Source: Caldithrix sp.
GTDB lineage: Bacteria; Zhuqueibacterota; Zhuqueibacteria; Oceanimicrobiales; Oceanimicrobiaceae
DNA: 5,519 nucleotides
NCBI GenBank assembly: GCA_004357015.1
Contig: SMXE01000248.1
Coordinates: forward strand, 1 to 5,519
Direction: 5' to 3'
Position 1 is the first letter of the stretch, and each line of letters begins with the position of its first letter. The position numbers were made by a program, and so were the translations under genes. Shown one piece after another: positions 1-5,519 of the stretch. The notes beneath the pieces were generated by a model. That model was not told the origin of the DNA. It searched no databases and saw only the letters and a list, made by a program, of their open reading frames with translations.

Positions 1-1
1 A

Positions 2-1954
2 GTAGATACACTCGCCGGGCGGCTGCGGCAAATCAAGCAGGCCTTCCGTGGCAAGCTTCGCGCGAGCTTCCTGCTTGGACTGCCCGCTTTCGTACTTCTG
101 GCAGGCTTCATTTTTTACAATACGAATATTCTAAATGCCTATGTCACGAAAGATGACAGGAACGCACTGGCTGCCCGCTATGAGAAAAAATACAGGAGGT
201 TCGAGAATGTGCCTCAGCCCAAAATCGTGGACATGAAATTGAACGTCGAATTTTTCCCTGAAGACAGGCGCGTTGATATTGCGGGCACCTACTGGCTGCA
301 AAATAAAACCGAACGTACTATAGACTCGCTGCACATTTCGTCAGATCCGGCGTGGGACCTTGCCAAGCTCAACACACCAGACGCGGAACTCATTTTCGAG
401 GACATTGAAGTTGGCTACCACATTTTTAAGTTGCGGAATCCGCTTTCGCAGGGGGATTCCACGCTTATGGAGTTCGCTATCTCTTACGACGCAACGGGAT
501 TCGAAAACCAGGTTTCGCAGCCTAGAATTGTCCGCAATGGCACTTTTTTCAGCAGTGAGGTTTTACCTCAGATTGGCTATTTTGCTGACAGGGAACTGGA
601 TGAAAAACTCGCCCGACAGGAACAAGGCCTCACACCAAAGCAACCGCTGCCGCCAGTCACGGATATGCGGGCGCGCATGCACCCCTACCAGTTTTATGGG
701 GCGGACTGGCTGAATTTTGAGGCTACCCTCGTAACATCGTCCGAGCAAATCGCGGTCGCACCAGGCTCGTTGGTAAAAGAGTGGCTGGAAGACGGCCGCC
801 GTCATTTTCATTATGAACTCGAGCATAAAATCTTGAATTCCTTCGCGTTCATGTCCGCCAGGTATGAAGTCGCCCGGGATCGCTGGCAGGATGTCGACAT
901 CGAGGTTTATTACCACAAAAGTCACAATCAAAACGTTGATAGAATGGTCAGCTCGATCAAAAATTCCCTGGCTTACTACACCGAGAATTTCGGGCCGTAC
1001 GCACACAAGCAAGCGCGCATTGTGGAGTTCCCCCGCTATGTGACCTTCGCGCAAGCATTCCCTGGTACTCTGCCGTACTCGGAGTCGGTTGGCTTCATCT
1101 CCAACGTTGAAGACGAAGACGCCATTGATTTTGTCAATTATGTTGTTGCGCACGAAATTGGTCACCAGTGGTGGGCCTACCAGGTTATCAGTGGTTTTGT
1201 GCAGGGGGGTGACTTCCTGTCCGAATCACTCTCCCAGTACGCCGCATTGATGGTCATGGAGAAAACCCACGGCAAGGACATGATGCACAAATTTCTGCGC
1301 TACGAAATGGACCGCTATCTCCAAGGACGCGGCAGAGCAACAACGCCTGAGCGCCCGCTGCTCTACACGGAAAACCAGACTAACGTTCATTACAACAAGG
1401 GTAGCGTGGTCATGTACGCCTTGCGAGAATATATTGGCGAAGAGCGTCTCAATGGTGCGCTGCGGCGACTTATTCAGGATTTTGCCTACCAGGAACCGCC
1501 CTACCCGACTTCAGCGATTTTCCTCGACTACATTCGCGCAGTCACCCCCGATTCATTGCACTACATGCTCGAGGACATGTTCGAGACCATCACGTTGTAT
1601 AGCAACCGCATGATCGACGCCTCTTATCGGAAAACGAACGATGGCCGTTTCGCCCTCTACCTGACAGTCGAGAGCCGCAAGTACCGCGCAGATTCTCTTG
1701 GCGTGGAGACGGAAATTCCAGTCAACGACTGGGTTGACATCGGAGTTTACGCAAGAGATAAAAACGGGAAAGAGAATCTGGTGCTGTTGGTTCGCAGGAA
1801 AATCCACAAGGCTGAGATGGAATTCGAAATTATTCTGGACCAGGAACCAACTCGGGCAGGCATTGATCCAAATTATCTGTTGATCGACCGCTTCCCGAAT
1901 GACAATATCAAAAAGGCATTTTCTCTTGACGAGGACGTGGCGCAAACTTTGTAA
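2..1954 (+). CDS. ABC-2 permease/M1 family metallopeptidase fusion, C-terminal part (5' truncated by window edge)
   Basis: The frame is open from base 2 to the TAA at 1952-1954, giving 650 visible residues of a protein that begins upstream. Counting from base 2, residues 21-39 form a hydrophobic helix followed by YNTN (39-42), then a long extramembrane domain. That domain carries the gluzincin zinc motif HEIGHQWW (384-391; H384, E385, H388), a glutamate in SESLSQY (E408) as probable third zinc ligand, and YNKGSVVMYAL (464-474), whose Tyr464 fits the M1 catalytic tyrosine. YSESVGF (359-365) stands where classical M1 enzymes have GAMEN. E408 lies 19 residues after HEXXH instead of the canonical 18, which I recall as typical of ABC-2/M1 fusions. 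The family fuses an ABC-2 type permease to an M1 peptidase and normally lies beside an ABC ATPase gene; here both would be off the window. Substrate is unknown, and peptidase activity is inferred from the intact motifs. The complete protein is probably around twice this length. Confidence 0.88.
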   Translation, partial: VDTLAGRLRQIKQAFRGKLRASFLLGLPAFVLLAGFIFYNTNILNAYVTKDDRNALAARYEKKYRRFENVPQPKIVDMKLNVEFFPEDRRVDIAGTYWLQNKTERTIDSLHISSDPAWDLAKLNTPDAELIFEDIEVGYHIFKLRNPLSQGDSTLMEFAISYDATGFENQVSQPRIVRNGTFFSSEVLPQIGYFADRELDEKLARQEQGLTPKQPLPPVTDMRARMHPYQFYGADWLNFEATLVTSSEQIAVAPGSLVKEWLEDGRRHFHYELEHKILNSFAFMSARYEVARDRWQDVDIEVYYHKSHNQNVDRMVSSIKNSLAYYTENFGPYAHKQARIVEFPRYVTFAQAFPGTLPYSESVGFISNVEDEDAIDFVNYVVAHEIGHQWWAYQVISGFVQGGDFLSESLSQYAALMVMEKTHGKDMMHKFLRYEMDRYLQGRGRATTPERPLLYTENQTNVHYNKGSVVMYALREYIGEERLNGALRRLIQDFAYQEPPYPTSAIFLDYIRAVTPDSLHYMLEDMFETITLYSNRMIDASYRKTNDGRFALYLTVESRKYRADSLGVETEIPVNDWVDIGVYARDKNGKENLVLLVRRKIHKAEMEFEIILDQEPTRAGIDPNYLLIDRFPNDNIKKAFSLDEDVAQTL

Positions 1955-2217
1955 AATTATCCATTGATTCTCTTGAGATTGATCACCGTTCATTAAATAG
2001 GATTAAGTCATGGGGCAACTCATGATTACTTTGCCTGAAGAAGCTGCCACGCCGCTACAGGCTGCTTCCAGGAACCCACCATTTCACACCCCGCAAGCCC
2101 TCAGCGATTTCAACCCGAAGTTGCCCAAAGTTTTTATACGTCACCCAGATTGTTTCCTGACAGAAACTCCGCTCTTAAGGGGAATATGTAATTTTTACAC
2201 CCTGTTCACGCTGGCGA

Positions 2218-2288
2218 CCTCGTTAAGCGGGGATAGCTACGGTCATTCAGAACGTTTGTGGACGCTAATTAACAAGCGTTTGTAGCTG
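2218..2288 (+). ncRNA. Possible structured leader RNA upstream of the LysM gene (speculative)
   Basis: Three nearby inverted repeats can pair in the transcript. 2218-2222 pairs with 2228-2232 (CCTCG with CGGGG, one G-U pair, 5-base loop). 2235-2240 pairs with 2282-2287 (AGCTAC with GTAGCT). Inside the latter, 2262-2266 pairs with 2275-2279 (ACGCT with AGCGT, 8-base loop). The block ends about 78 bases before the LysM start codon. I do not recognise a known riboswitch class. Stems this short occur often by chance, so this is only a candidate. Confidence 0.15.
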
Positions 2289-2353
2289 CGTCAGGCTTTC
2301 TGGCACCCGGTTTGCTTCTTGGAACGCGAGAGCAGAAACCTTATCACAAAGTC

Positions 2354-2359
2354 AGGAGG
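2354..2359 (+). promoter_or_regulatory. Strong Shine-Dalgarno of the LysM gene
   Basis: AGGAGG lies six bases upstream of the ATG at 2366 and fixes this start over an in-frame TTG at 2312. The N-terminal hydrophobic segment also begins directly after this ATG. Confidence 0.85.
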
Positions 2360-2365
2360 CCAATC

Positions 2366-3112
2366 ATGCGAAAATATCTTCTTGCAACCGTTTTGTTCAT
2401 ACTGTTCGTTTGTTTCATGGAACCGGCAGAGAACCTGCTCAGCAAATTTCTGCGGCTCGAGCAGCCGACGGTTCATCAGATTCAAGAGGGGGAGTGGTTG
2501 AGCAAAATTGCGCAAGAGTACTACGGCGACGCATCTTATTGGCGCGAACTCAAGTTGATCAACCGTGCGCCGGACGGCGACAGCATTTATCCCGGCGAGG
2601 AGATCGTCGTGCCGAGTTTTGCGGTGGTTGAAAGGATTCGGCACACACGGCGACTTTCTGAGGTCAATCAGTTAGTCAGGGAGCAACAGGACATTCTTGC
2701 AGGCAAAAGCCCTGCGAGTCAGGGTCTTAGGACCAGCCTGGAAACAGAGATTACTAAAGAGATTGTGCAGGATGTGGAGGAGAGCTTTGTTACGGTTACG
2801 CCCACCGAAATGATTGCGGACGACGACCAACTCAACCAGGCTGCTGCCGTTTCCGAACCGGTTTCATCGGTTAGCCAGTTTCTTCTGGTCGGAATTGGAT
2901 TGCTGATTGCTGTGTTTGTAGCGGGCATTTTTCTCTACACAAGGAGAAAGAAGGAAGATGTGGCCTACTACAGCACCCCGGAAGACGTGACTGAAGTTGA
3001 CGAAGAAAACGCGGATCTGACACCCAACATTTTTCTGGAGCTTGCTGGTGAGCGTTCTTCTGCAAGTGATGGAAAAAGAGAAACGGCCAAGAAGGGCGAG
3101 GCCGTGGTCTGA
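2366..3112 (+). CDS. LysM domain protein with N-terminal signal/anchor and C-terminal transmembrane helix
   Basis: The product has 248 residues. Residues 1-18 are a short basic start (MRK) and a hydrophobic stretch, acting as a signal peptide or signal anchor. Residues 36-83 are a LysM domain: EGEWLSKIA, then YYGD and W59, then N66, and YPGEEIVVP at the end, the usual LysM pattern. Residues 89-170 are a polar, partly helical spacer. Residues 171-191 form a second transmembrane helix followed by RRKK (193-196), predicting a cytoplasmic, acid-rich tail of about 55 residues. LysM domains bind N-acetylglucosamine in peptidoglycan, so the protein probably sits in the inner membrane with LysM in the periplasm. 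The order LysM, spacer, membrane helix, acidic cytoplasmic tail recalls FimV/TspA polar hub proteins, but no TPR or FimV C-terminal domain is visible and the protein is much shorter. It is the first gene of the presumed operon, 97 bases before the receiver gene. The exact role is unknown. Confidence 0.85.
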   Translation: MRKYLLATVLFILFVCFMEPAENLLSKFLRLEQPTVHQIQEGEWLSKIAQEYYGDASYWRELKLINRAPDGDSIYPGEEIVVPSFAVVERIRHTRRLSEVNQLVREQQDILAGKSPASQGLRTSLETEITKEIVQDVEESFVTVTPTEMIADDDQLNQAAAVSEPVSSVSQFLLVGIGLLIAVFVAGIFLYTRRKKEDVAYYSTPEDVTEVDEENADLTPNIFLELAGERSSASDGKRETAKKGEAVV

Positions 3113-3164
3113 ACGATCATCGAAATGCAGGGGACGTGAAATCATCTCGATCTTTGAAGGGCCC

Positions 3165-3172
3165 GGAGGTGA
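3165..3172 (+). promoter_or_regulatory. Perfect Shine-Dalgarno-like octamer upstream of the receiver gene
   Basis: GGAGGTGA is fully complementary to the usual 16S rRNA 3' end, but no ATG, GTG or TTG lies at normal spacing downstream. The chosen ATG (3211) is 38 bases away. An in-frame ATC at 3178-3180 sits at ideal spacing (5 bases), and an in-frame GTG at 3169 lies inside the octamer, with GAAGG at 3156-3160 eight bases ahead of it. The octamer therefore makes the receiver gene's start uncertain. Confidence 0.4.
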
Positions 3173-3210
3173 CTTTCATCTCCCCTCATTTAAACCAGCG
3201 AAAATTCAAT

Positions 3211-3573
3211 ATGCGAGCGAGAATCCTGATCATCGACGACGATAAAGATACGGCGGCCGTCTTGAAGGAGTACTTTATAGAAAACGGCATACCTGCCGAC
3301 ACAGCGTTTGACGGCAGGAGCGCGGTAAAGAAGTTTGACCGAACCAAGCATCATCTGTTGATCGTCGACGTGAATCTTCCTGATATTGACGGTCTGGTGC
3401 TGGCGAGAAATCTCAAGCAAAAGGCCGGCGGTGTTAAAATTCTTTTTTTGACAGGTTCAGTTGTGCGACGCAGCATGCTACCCAGCGGTCGGGATTACGG
3501 CTTTATGGAAAAGCCTGTGCCGCCAGGTGTTCTCCTCAATGAAGTCAAAGCCATGCTGGGGGTGTGTGAATGA
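3211..3573 (+). CDS. Single-domain response regulator (CheY-like receiver, no output domain)
   Basis: From the ATG at 3211 the product has 120 residues and is almost exactly one receiver domain. All key residues are present: the acidic pair D9/D10 in LIIDDD, the phospho-acceptor D53 in LLIVDVNLPDIDG, T81 in FLTGS, and K101 in MEKPV. There is no DNA-binding, enzymatic or other output domain, so it should act by protein-protein contact, as CheY or Spo0F do, or as a phosphate relay. No histidine kinase is in the window. I chose ATG 3211 because the first beta strand (ARILIIDDD) begins two residues later, as in most receivers. The frame is open upstream, however, and GTG 3136, GTG 3169 or a non-canonical ATC at 3178 would add 25, 14 or 11 residues. 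The stop codon overlaps the next gene's start (ATGA), indicating translational coupling. Confidence 0.88.
   Translation: MRARILIIDDDKDTAAVLKEYFIENGIPADTAFDGRSAVKKFDRTKHHLLIVDVNLPDIDGLVLARNLKQKAGGVKILFLTGSVVRRSMLPSGRDYGFMEKPVPPGVLLNEVKAMLGVCE
3558..3564 (+). promoter_or_regulatory. Shine-Dalgarno of the FN3/FlgD-Ig gene, inside the receiver gene
   Basis: GGGGGTG is one mismatch from the consensus GGAGGTG and lies five bases before the ATG at 3570. It supports that start and the ATGA overlap over in-frame ATGs at 3582 and 3612. Confidence 0.5.
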
Positions 3574-4265
3574 AGATAGGAATGCAAAAGATGTTACAAA
3601 TGCTTTGTCGCATGCGAACCCGTCCTACGCGAGTGTGGAATTTCGGCGCCGTCTTCCTGATGTTTCTGCAGCCCTTTGCGGGCGGACCCTCAGTCCTCGT
3701 ATCCTGGGATGCCAACCGTGAGTCTGATCTTGCGGGCTACAAAGTGTATTACGGTGCGGAATCAGGACGGTACGACAATGACGTTTTCGTGGGAAATGTG
3801 ACGTCGCATCAGCTCACCGGTCTGGAGGCTGGCCGACGTTATTTTATTGCAGTCACAGCCCTGGATGACTCCGGCAATGAGAGCAGCTTTTCCGGGGAAG
3901 TTAACGTGATTGCGCCGGAGTCCGGTGGTGGCGACCATGATCCGACAGACTCATCATTGGACGATTCGCGTGTCCTGGGCGCAGTGGTGTACAACTATCC
4001 CAATCCCTTTAACCTGAATGACGAAATTACACACATCCGCTATGAACTTCTGGGCGCGGCGGAAGTGACCATCGAAATTCTGGACGCGAACTCGAACCTG
4101 GTCAGCAAGTTGTTGTTGGGCGAGTTCAGAGCGGCCGGGGAACACACGGAAGACACCTGGGACGGCAGGAATGTTAATGGCGATCTGGTTGCCAATGGCA
4201 TTTATTTTTGCAGCATCCGCACCGGGGCGGAACACCGTATTGCCAAAATTGCTGTCACTCGTTAG
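3570..4265 (+). CDS. Secreted fibronectin type III protein with C-terminal FlgD-Ig/type IX sorting-like domain
   Basis: The product has 231 residues. The start is a basic segment (R14-R21) and a hydrophobic stretch (about 23-37), read as a signal peptide with a rather long n-region; a start at Met15 (3612) would give a more ordinary one. Residues 41-115 are a fibronectin type III domain: SWDANRESDLAGYKVYYG, then LTGLEAGRRYFIAVTALD and SGNES. A Gly/Asp/Ser-rich linker (117-134) leads to residues 139-231, a FlgD-Ig-like domain with YPNPFN (143-148), IRYEL, VTIEILD, TWDGRNVNGD and ANGIYF, ending in KIAVTR. In FCB-type bacteria, domains like this at the extreme C terminus are often annotated as type A sorting domains for type IX secretion. 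The protein is thus predicted to be exported and possibly surface-attached; there is no catalytic domain, so a structural or adhesive role is likely. It overlaps the receiver gene by 4 bp and lies 25 bp before the PorV-like gene. Confidence 0.85.
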   Translation: MKIGMQKMLQMLCRMRTRPTRVWNFGAVFLMFLQPFAGGPSVLVSWDANRESDLAGYKVYYGAESGRYDNDVFVGNVTSHQLTGLEAGRRYFIAVTALDDSGNESSFSGEVNVIAPESGGGDHDPTDSSLDDSRVLGAVVYNYPNPFNLNDEITHIRYELLGAAEVTIEILDANSNLVSKLLLGEFRAAGEHTEDTWDGRNVNGDLVANGIYFCSIRTGAEHRIAKIAVTR

Positions 4266-4290
4266 ACTTAATTTGAAGGATGTGAAGTTT

Positions 4291-5514
4291 ATGCAACAGC
4301 CCACTTTCGTAAAGCACGTGTCAATTTTGATAACATTCATGTTAGTTCCGGCTGTGGTATTTTCACAGGTCAACAAACTCAACGGTACCTCGGTAACGAG
4401 CGCGGGCGCACCAGGCGCTTTTCTCCGAACCGGTGTGGGTACACGCGCGCTGAGCATGGGCGGAGCATTCACCGCCGTAGCGAGTGGCCCATCCGCGGCT
4501 TACTGGAACCCGGCGGCTTTGGATCGAAGTAACCATGCCGGGTTGGAACTGATGAATGTCAATTTGCCGTTTGACCGCACCGCAAACTATTTTGGAGGTG
4601 CTTTTCCCATCGGCGGACTGTTTACGCTGGGTGTGAGCTGGATCGGGCTGAAGATTGACGGCATCGAAGGCAGGACCGGCAACACACTTCAGCCAGACTT
4701 TTTCTTCAGCAGCAGACAGGACGCCTTCTTTCTCTCCTTTGGCAAGACGCTGACGTACAACCTCGCCATCGGGGCAAGCGTGAAGCTGATTCGGAACGAC
4801 CTGCACAGCGACGTCGCGACCGGGCTCGGATTTGACGCGGGGGTGACGTTTCAGGTCCACGATCGCCTGGCACTGGGACTTGTGGCGCAGGACATCGGCA
4901 CGGACTATCGCTGGGACAACGGACTTACCGAGGAGGTGCCGATGACGCTTCGCCTTGGCACGGCGTTTGAACTCTACGATGGCGTCACCTTCGCCGCGGA
5001 CGTGAATAAGACCGAGGGCGCTTCCCCGACATTTCATGTTGGCGCGGAGCTCCGTCCCGTGCGAACGCTGCCGATTCGTGTTGGTCTCGACCATGACCGG
5101 TTCACCGGCGGAGCGGGGTTTGCTTTCTCCGTTTCACGGCACATGCTGGAGCTGAGCTACGGCTATTCGACGGACAGGATCGTCAACGACGACATCCACC
5201 GGGTTTCGCTGGTTTTTTCATTTGGCGCAAAGAAAAGTCCCCGTTACTCGACTCCCGGAAACACCTATTCGGGGTCGCGTTCGGCACAGAACAACGAAAT
5301 GAAATACGCCAGTGCGAAGCCGAAAGTGCAGGTAACCGCGCGCGTTCTGAATGTGCGTTCCGGCCCCGGTACAAGGTACCTCCGAATCGTGCAGGTGCGC
5401 CGGGGAGAAACATTTATATTGATGGAGAAGAAAAAAGTCTGGTGGAAAATCCGCTTAAGCGACGGGCGAACGGGTTGGCTGCACAGCAAGTACGTGCGCT
5501 TGCTAGAGGAATAA
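4291..5514 (+). CDS. PorV/PorQ family outer-membrane beta-barrel protein with C-terminal SH3b domain
   Basis: The product has 407 residues. Residues 1-25 form a signal peptide with a likely cut after VVFS. Residues 42-77 carry the family signature: GAFLRTGVGTRALSMGG, AFTAVASGPSAAYWNPAAL. Alternating beta strands rich in Gly and aromatics follow to about 314, ending RVSLVFSFG, as expected for an FadL-like barrel of the PorV/PorQ type. A Ser/Pro/Asn-rich linker (315-345) leads to a bacterial SH3 domain (346-407) with LNVRSGPGT (353-361), VWWKIRL and GRTGWLHSKYV. In Bacteroidota, PorV is a type IX secretion component that carries substrates to the attachment complex; SH3b domains often bind cell-wall peptides. 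The SH3b domain should face the periplasm. I took ATG 4291, with AAGGA at 4276-4280, because the signal peptide starts there; the frame is open upstream to 4171, but that part overlaps the preceding gene and is not signal-like. The stop TAA is five bases from the window end. Type IX membership is inferred. Confidence 0.87.
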   Translation: MQQPTFVKHVSILITFMLVPAVVFSQVNKLNGTSVTSAGAPGAFLRTGVGTRALSMGGAFTAVASGPSAAYWNPAALDRSNHAGLELMNVNLPFDRTANYFGGAFPIGGLFTLGVSWIGLKIDGIEGRTGNTLQPDFFFSSRQDAFFLSFGKTLTYNLAIGASVKLIRNDLHSDVATGLGFDAGVTFQVHDRLALGLVAQDIGTDYRWDNGLTEEVPMTLRLGTAFELYDGVTFAADVNKTEGASPTFHVGAELRPVRTLPIRVGLDHDRFTGGAGFAFSVSRHMLELSYGYSTDRIVNDDIHRVSLVFSFGAKKSPRYSTPGNTYSGSRSAQNNEMKYASAKPKVQVTARVLNVRSGPGTRYLRIVQVRRGETFILMEKKKVWWKIRLSDGRTGWLHSKYVRLLEE

Positions 5515-5519
5515 TGTAA

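Larger units (their letters stand above)
1955..2365. other. Intergenic region between peptidase gene and LysM operon; no convincing gene
   Basis: This 411-base stretch separates two transcription units. A 91-codon ATG frame (2010-2285) with a weak AGGA upstream is present, but its first codon positions are not enriched in G, the product has no signal peptide, membrane segment or recognisable motif, and it contains many prolines, so I treat it as non-coding. I see no strong intrinsic terminator after 1954: there is no GC-rich stem followed by a T run. No good sigma70 promoter is visible: CTGACA at 2157-2162 and TGTAAT at 2187-2192 are each one base from consensus but are 24 bases apart. The 3' part can form short stems (see 2218-2288). 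The most likely role is the promoter and leader of the downstream operon. Confidence 0.6.

Noticed and set aside
563..1165. A 200-codon minus-strand frame inside the peptidase gene
   Set aside because: It lies wholly opposite the conserved zinc-peptidase sequence and its product resembles no family I know; it is an antisense shadow.
209..1954. A stand-alone 581-residue peptidase gene starting at GTG 209
   Set aside because: The frame stays open to the window's first bases, and the upstream residues (transmembrane helix plus YNTN) match the ABC-2/M1 fusion family, so the gene starts upstream. Internal initiation is kept only as a finding.
2157..2192. A sigma70-like promoter, CTGACA and TGTAAT
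   Set aside because: Each box is close to consensus, but the 24-base spacing is well outside the 16-18 range, so I do not list it as a promoter.
2010..2285. A 91-codon open frame in the intergenic gap
   Set aside because: It has only a weak AGGA ahead of it, no G enrichment at first codon positions, many prolines and no recognisable domain or signal. It cannot be excluded, but I see no positive support.
2312..2365. An upstream TTG start for the LysM gene
   Set aside because: AGGAGG is positioned for ATG 2366, and the extension would place 18 polar residues before the signal sequence.
4171..4290. A 40-residue N-terminal extension of the PorV-like gene
   Set aside because: It overlaps the end of the FN3/FlgD-Ig gene, while the ATG at 4291 is directly followed by a good signal peptide and preceded by AAGGA.
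4363..5094. A 243-codon minus-strand frame opposite the PorV-like gene
   Set aside because: The plus strand encodes a clear barrel signature there. The minus-strand product is rich in Arg/His/Val with no domain pattern, as expected for a shadow.
1..5519. Mobile elements, CRISPR arrays, tRNA or rRNA genes
   Set aside because: I saw no transposase or integrase motifs, terminal inverted repeats, regularly spaced direct repeats or tRNA-like cloverleaf in either strand.

Overview
The window reads as part of a chromosome from a Gram-negative bacterium, most likely of the Fibrobacteres-Chlorobi-Bacteroidetes (FCB) superphylum or a neighbour such as Calditrichota, KSB1, Ignavibacteriota or Zixibacteria. 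That placement is inferred from three protein types: a PorV/PorQ-type outer-membrane protein, a secreted protein ending in a FlgD-Ig/type IX sorting-like domain, and an ABC-2 permease/M1 peptidase fusion. I cannot name a genus. All genes are on the + strand. I see no rRNA, tRNA, CRISPR array, insertion sequence or other mobile element.

Layout. Positions 2-1954 hold the 3' part of a large gene whose start lies upstream of the window. It encodes the last transmembrane helix and the complete zinc-peptidase region of an ABC transporter permease/M1 aminopeptidase fusion. A gap of about 410 bp (1955-2365) follows, with no convincing gene; it may be the leader of the next operon and contains a possible small folded RNA. 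A compact same-strand cluster then starts: a LysM protein with a C-terminal membrane helix (2366-3112), a stand-alone response-regulator receiver domain (3211-3573), a secreted fibronectin-III plus FlgD-Ig protein (3570-4265, overlapping the receiver gene by 4 bp), and a PorV-like barrel with a C-terminal SH3b domain (4291-5514).

How they may work together. The last four genes look like one operon for an envelope function. Two products carry domains that commonly bind peptidoglycan (LysM at the inner membrane, SH3b on the predicted outer-membrane barrel). One product is predicted to be exported and has a C-terminal domain resembling type IX secretion sorting domains. The phosphorylatable receiver sits between them, translationally coupled to the exported protein. 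PorV is the known type IX shuttle that handles proteins with such C-terminal domains, so a PorV-like protein next to a CTD-like protein suggests a dedicated partner pair. This is an inference from domain content and order, and no member has a certain function. The peptidase gene appears to belong to a separate, preceding transcription unit.
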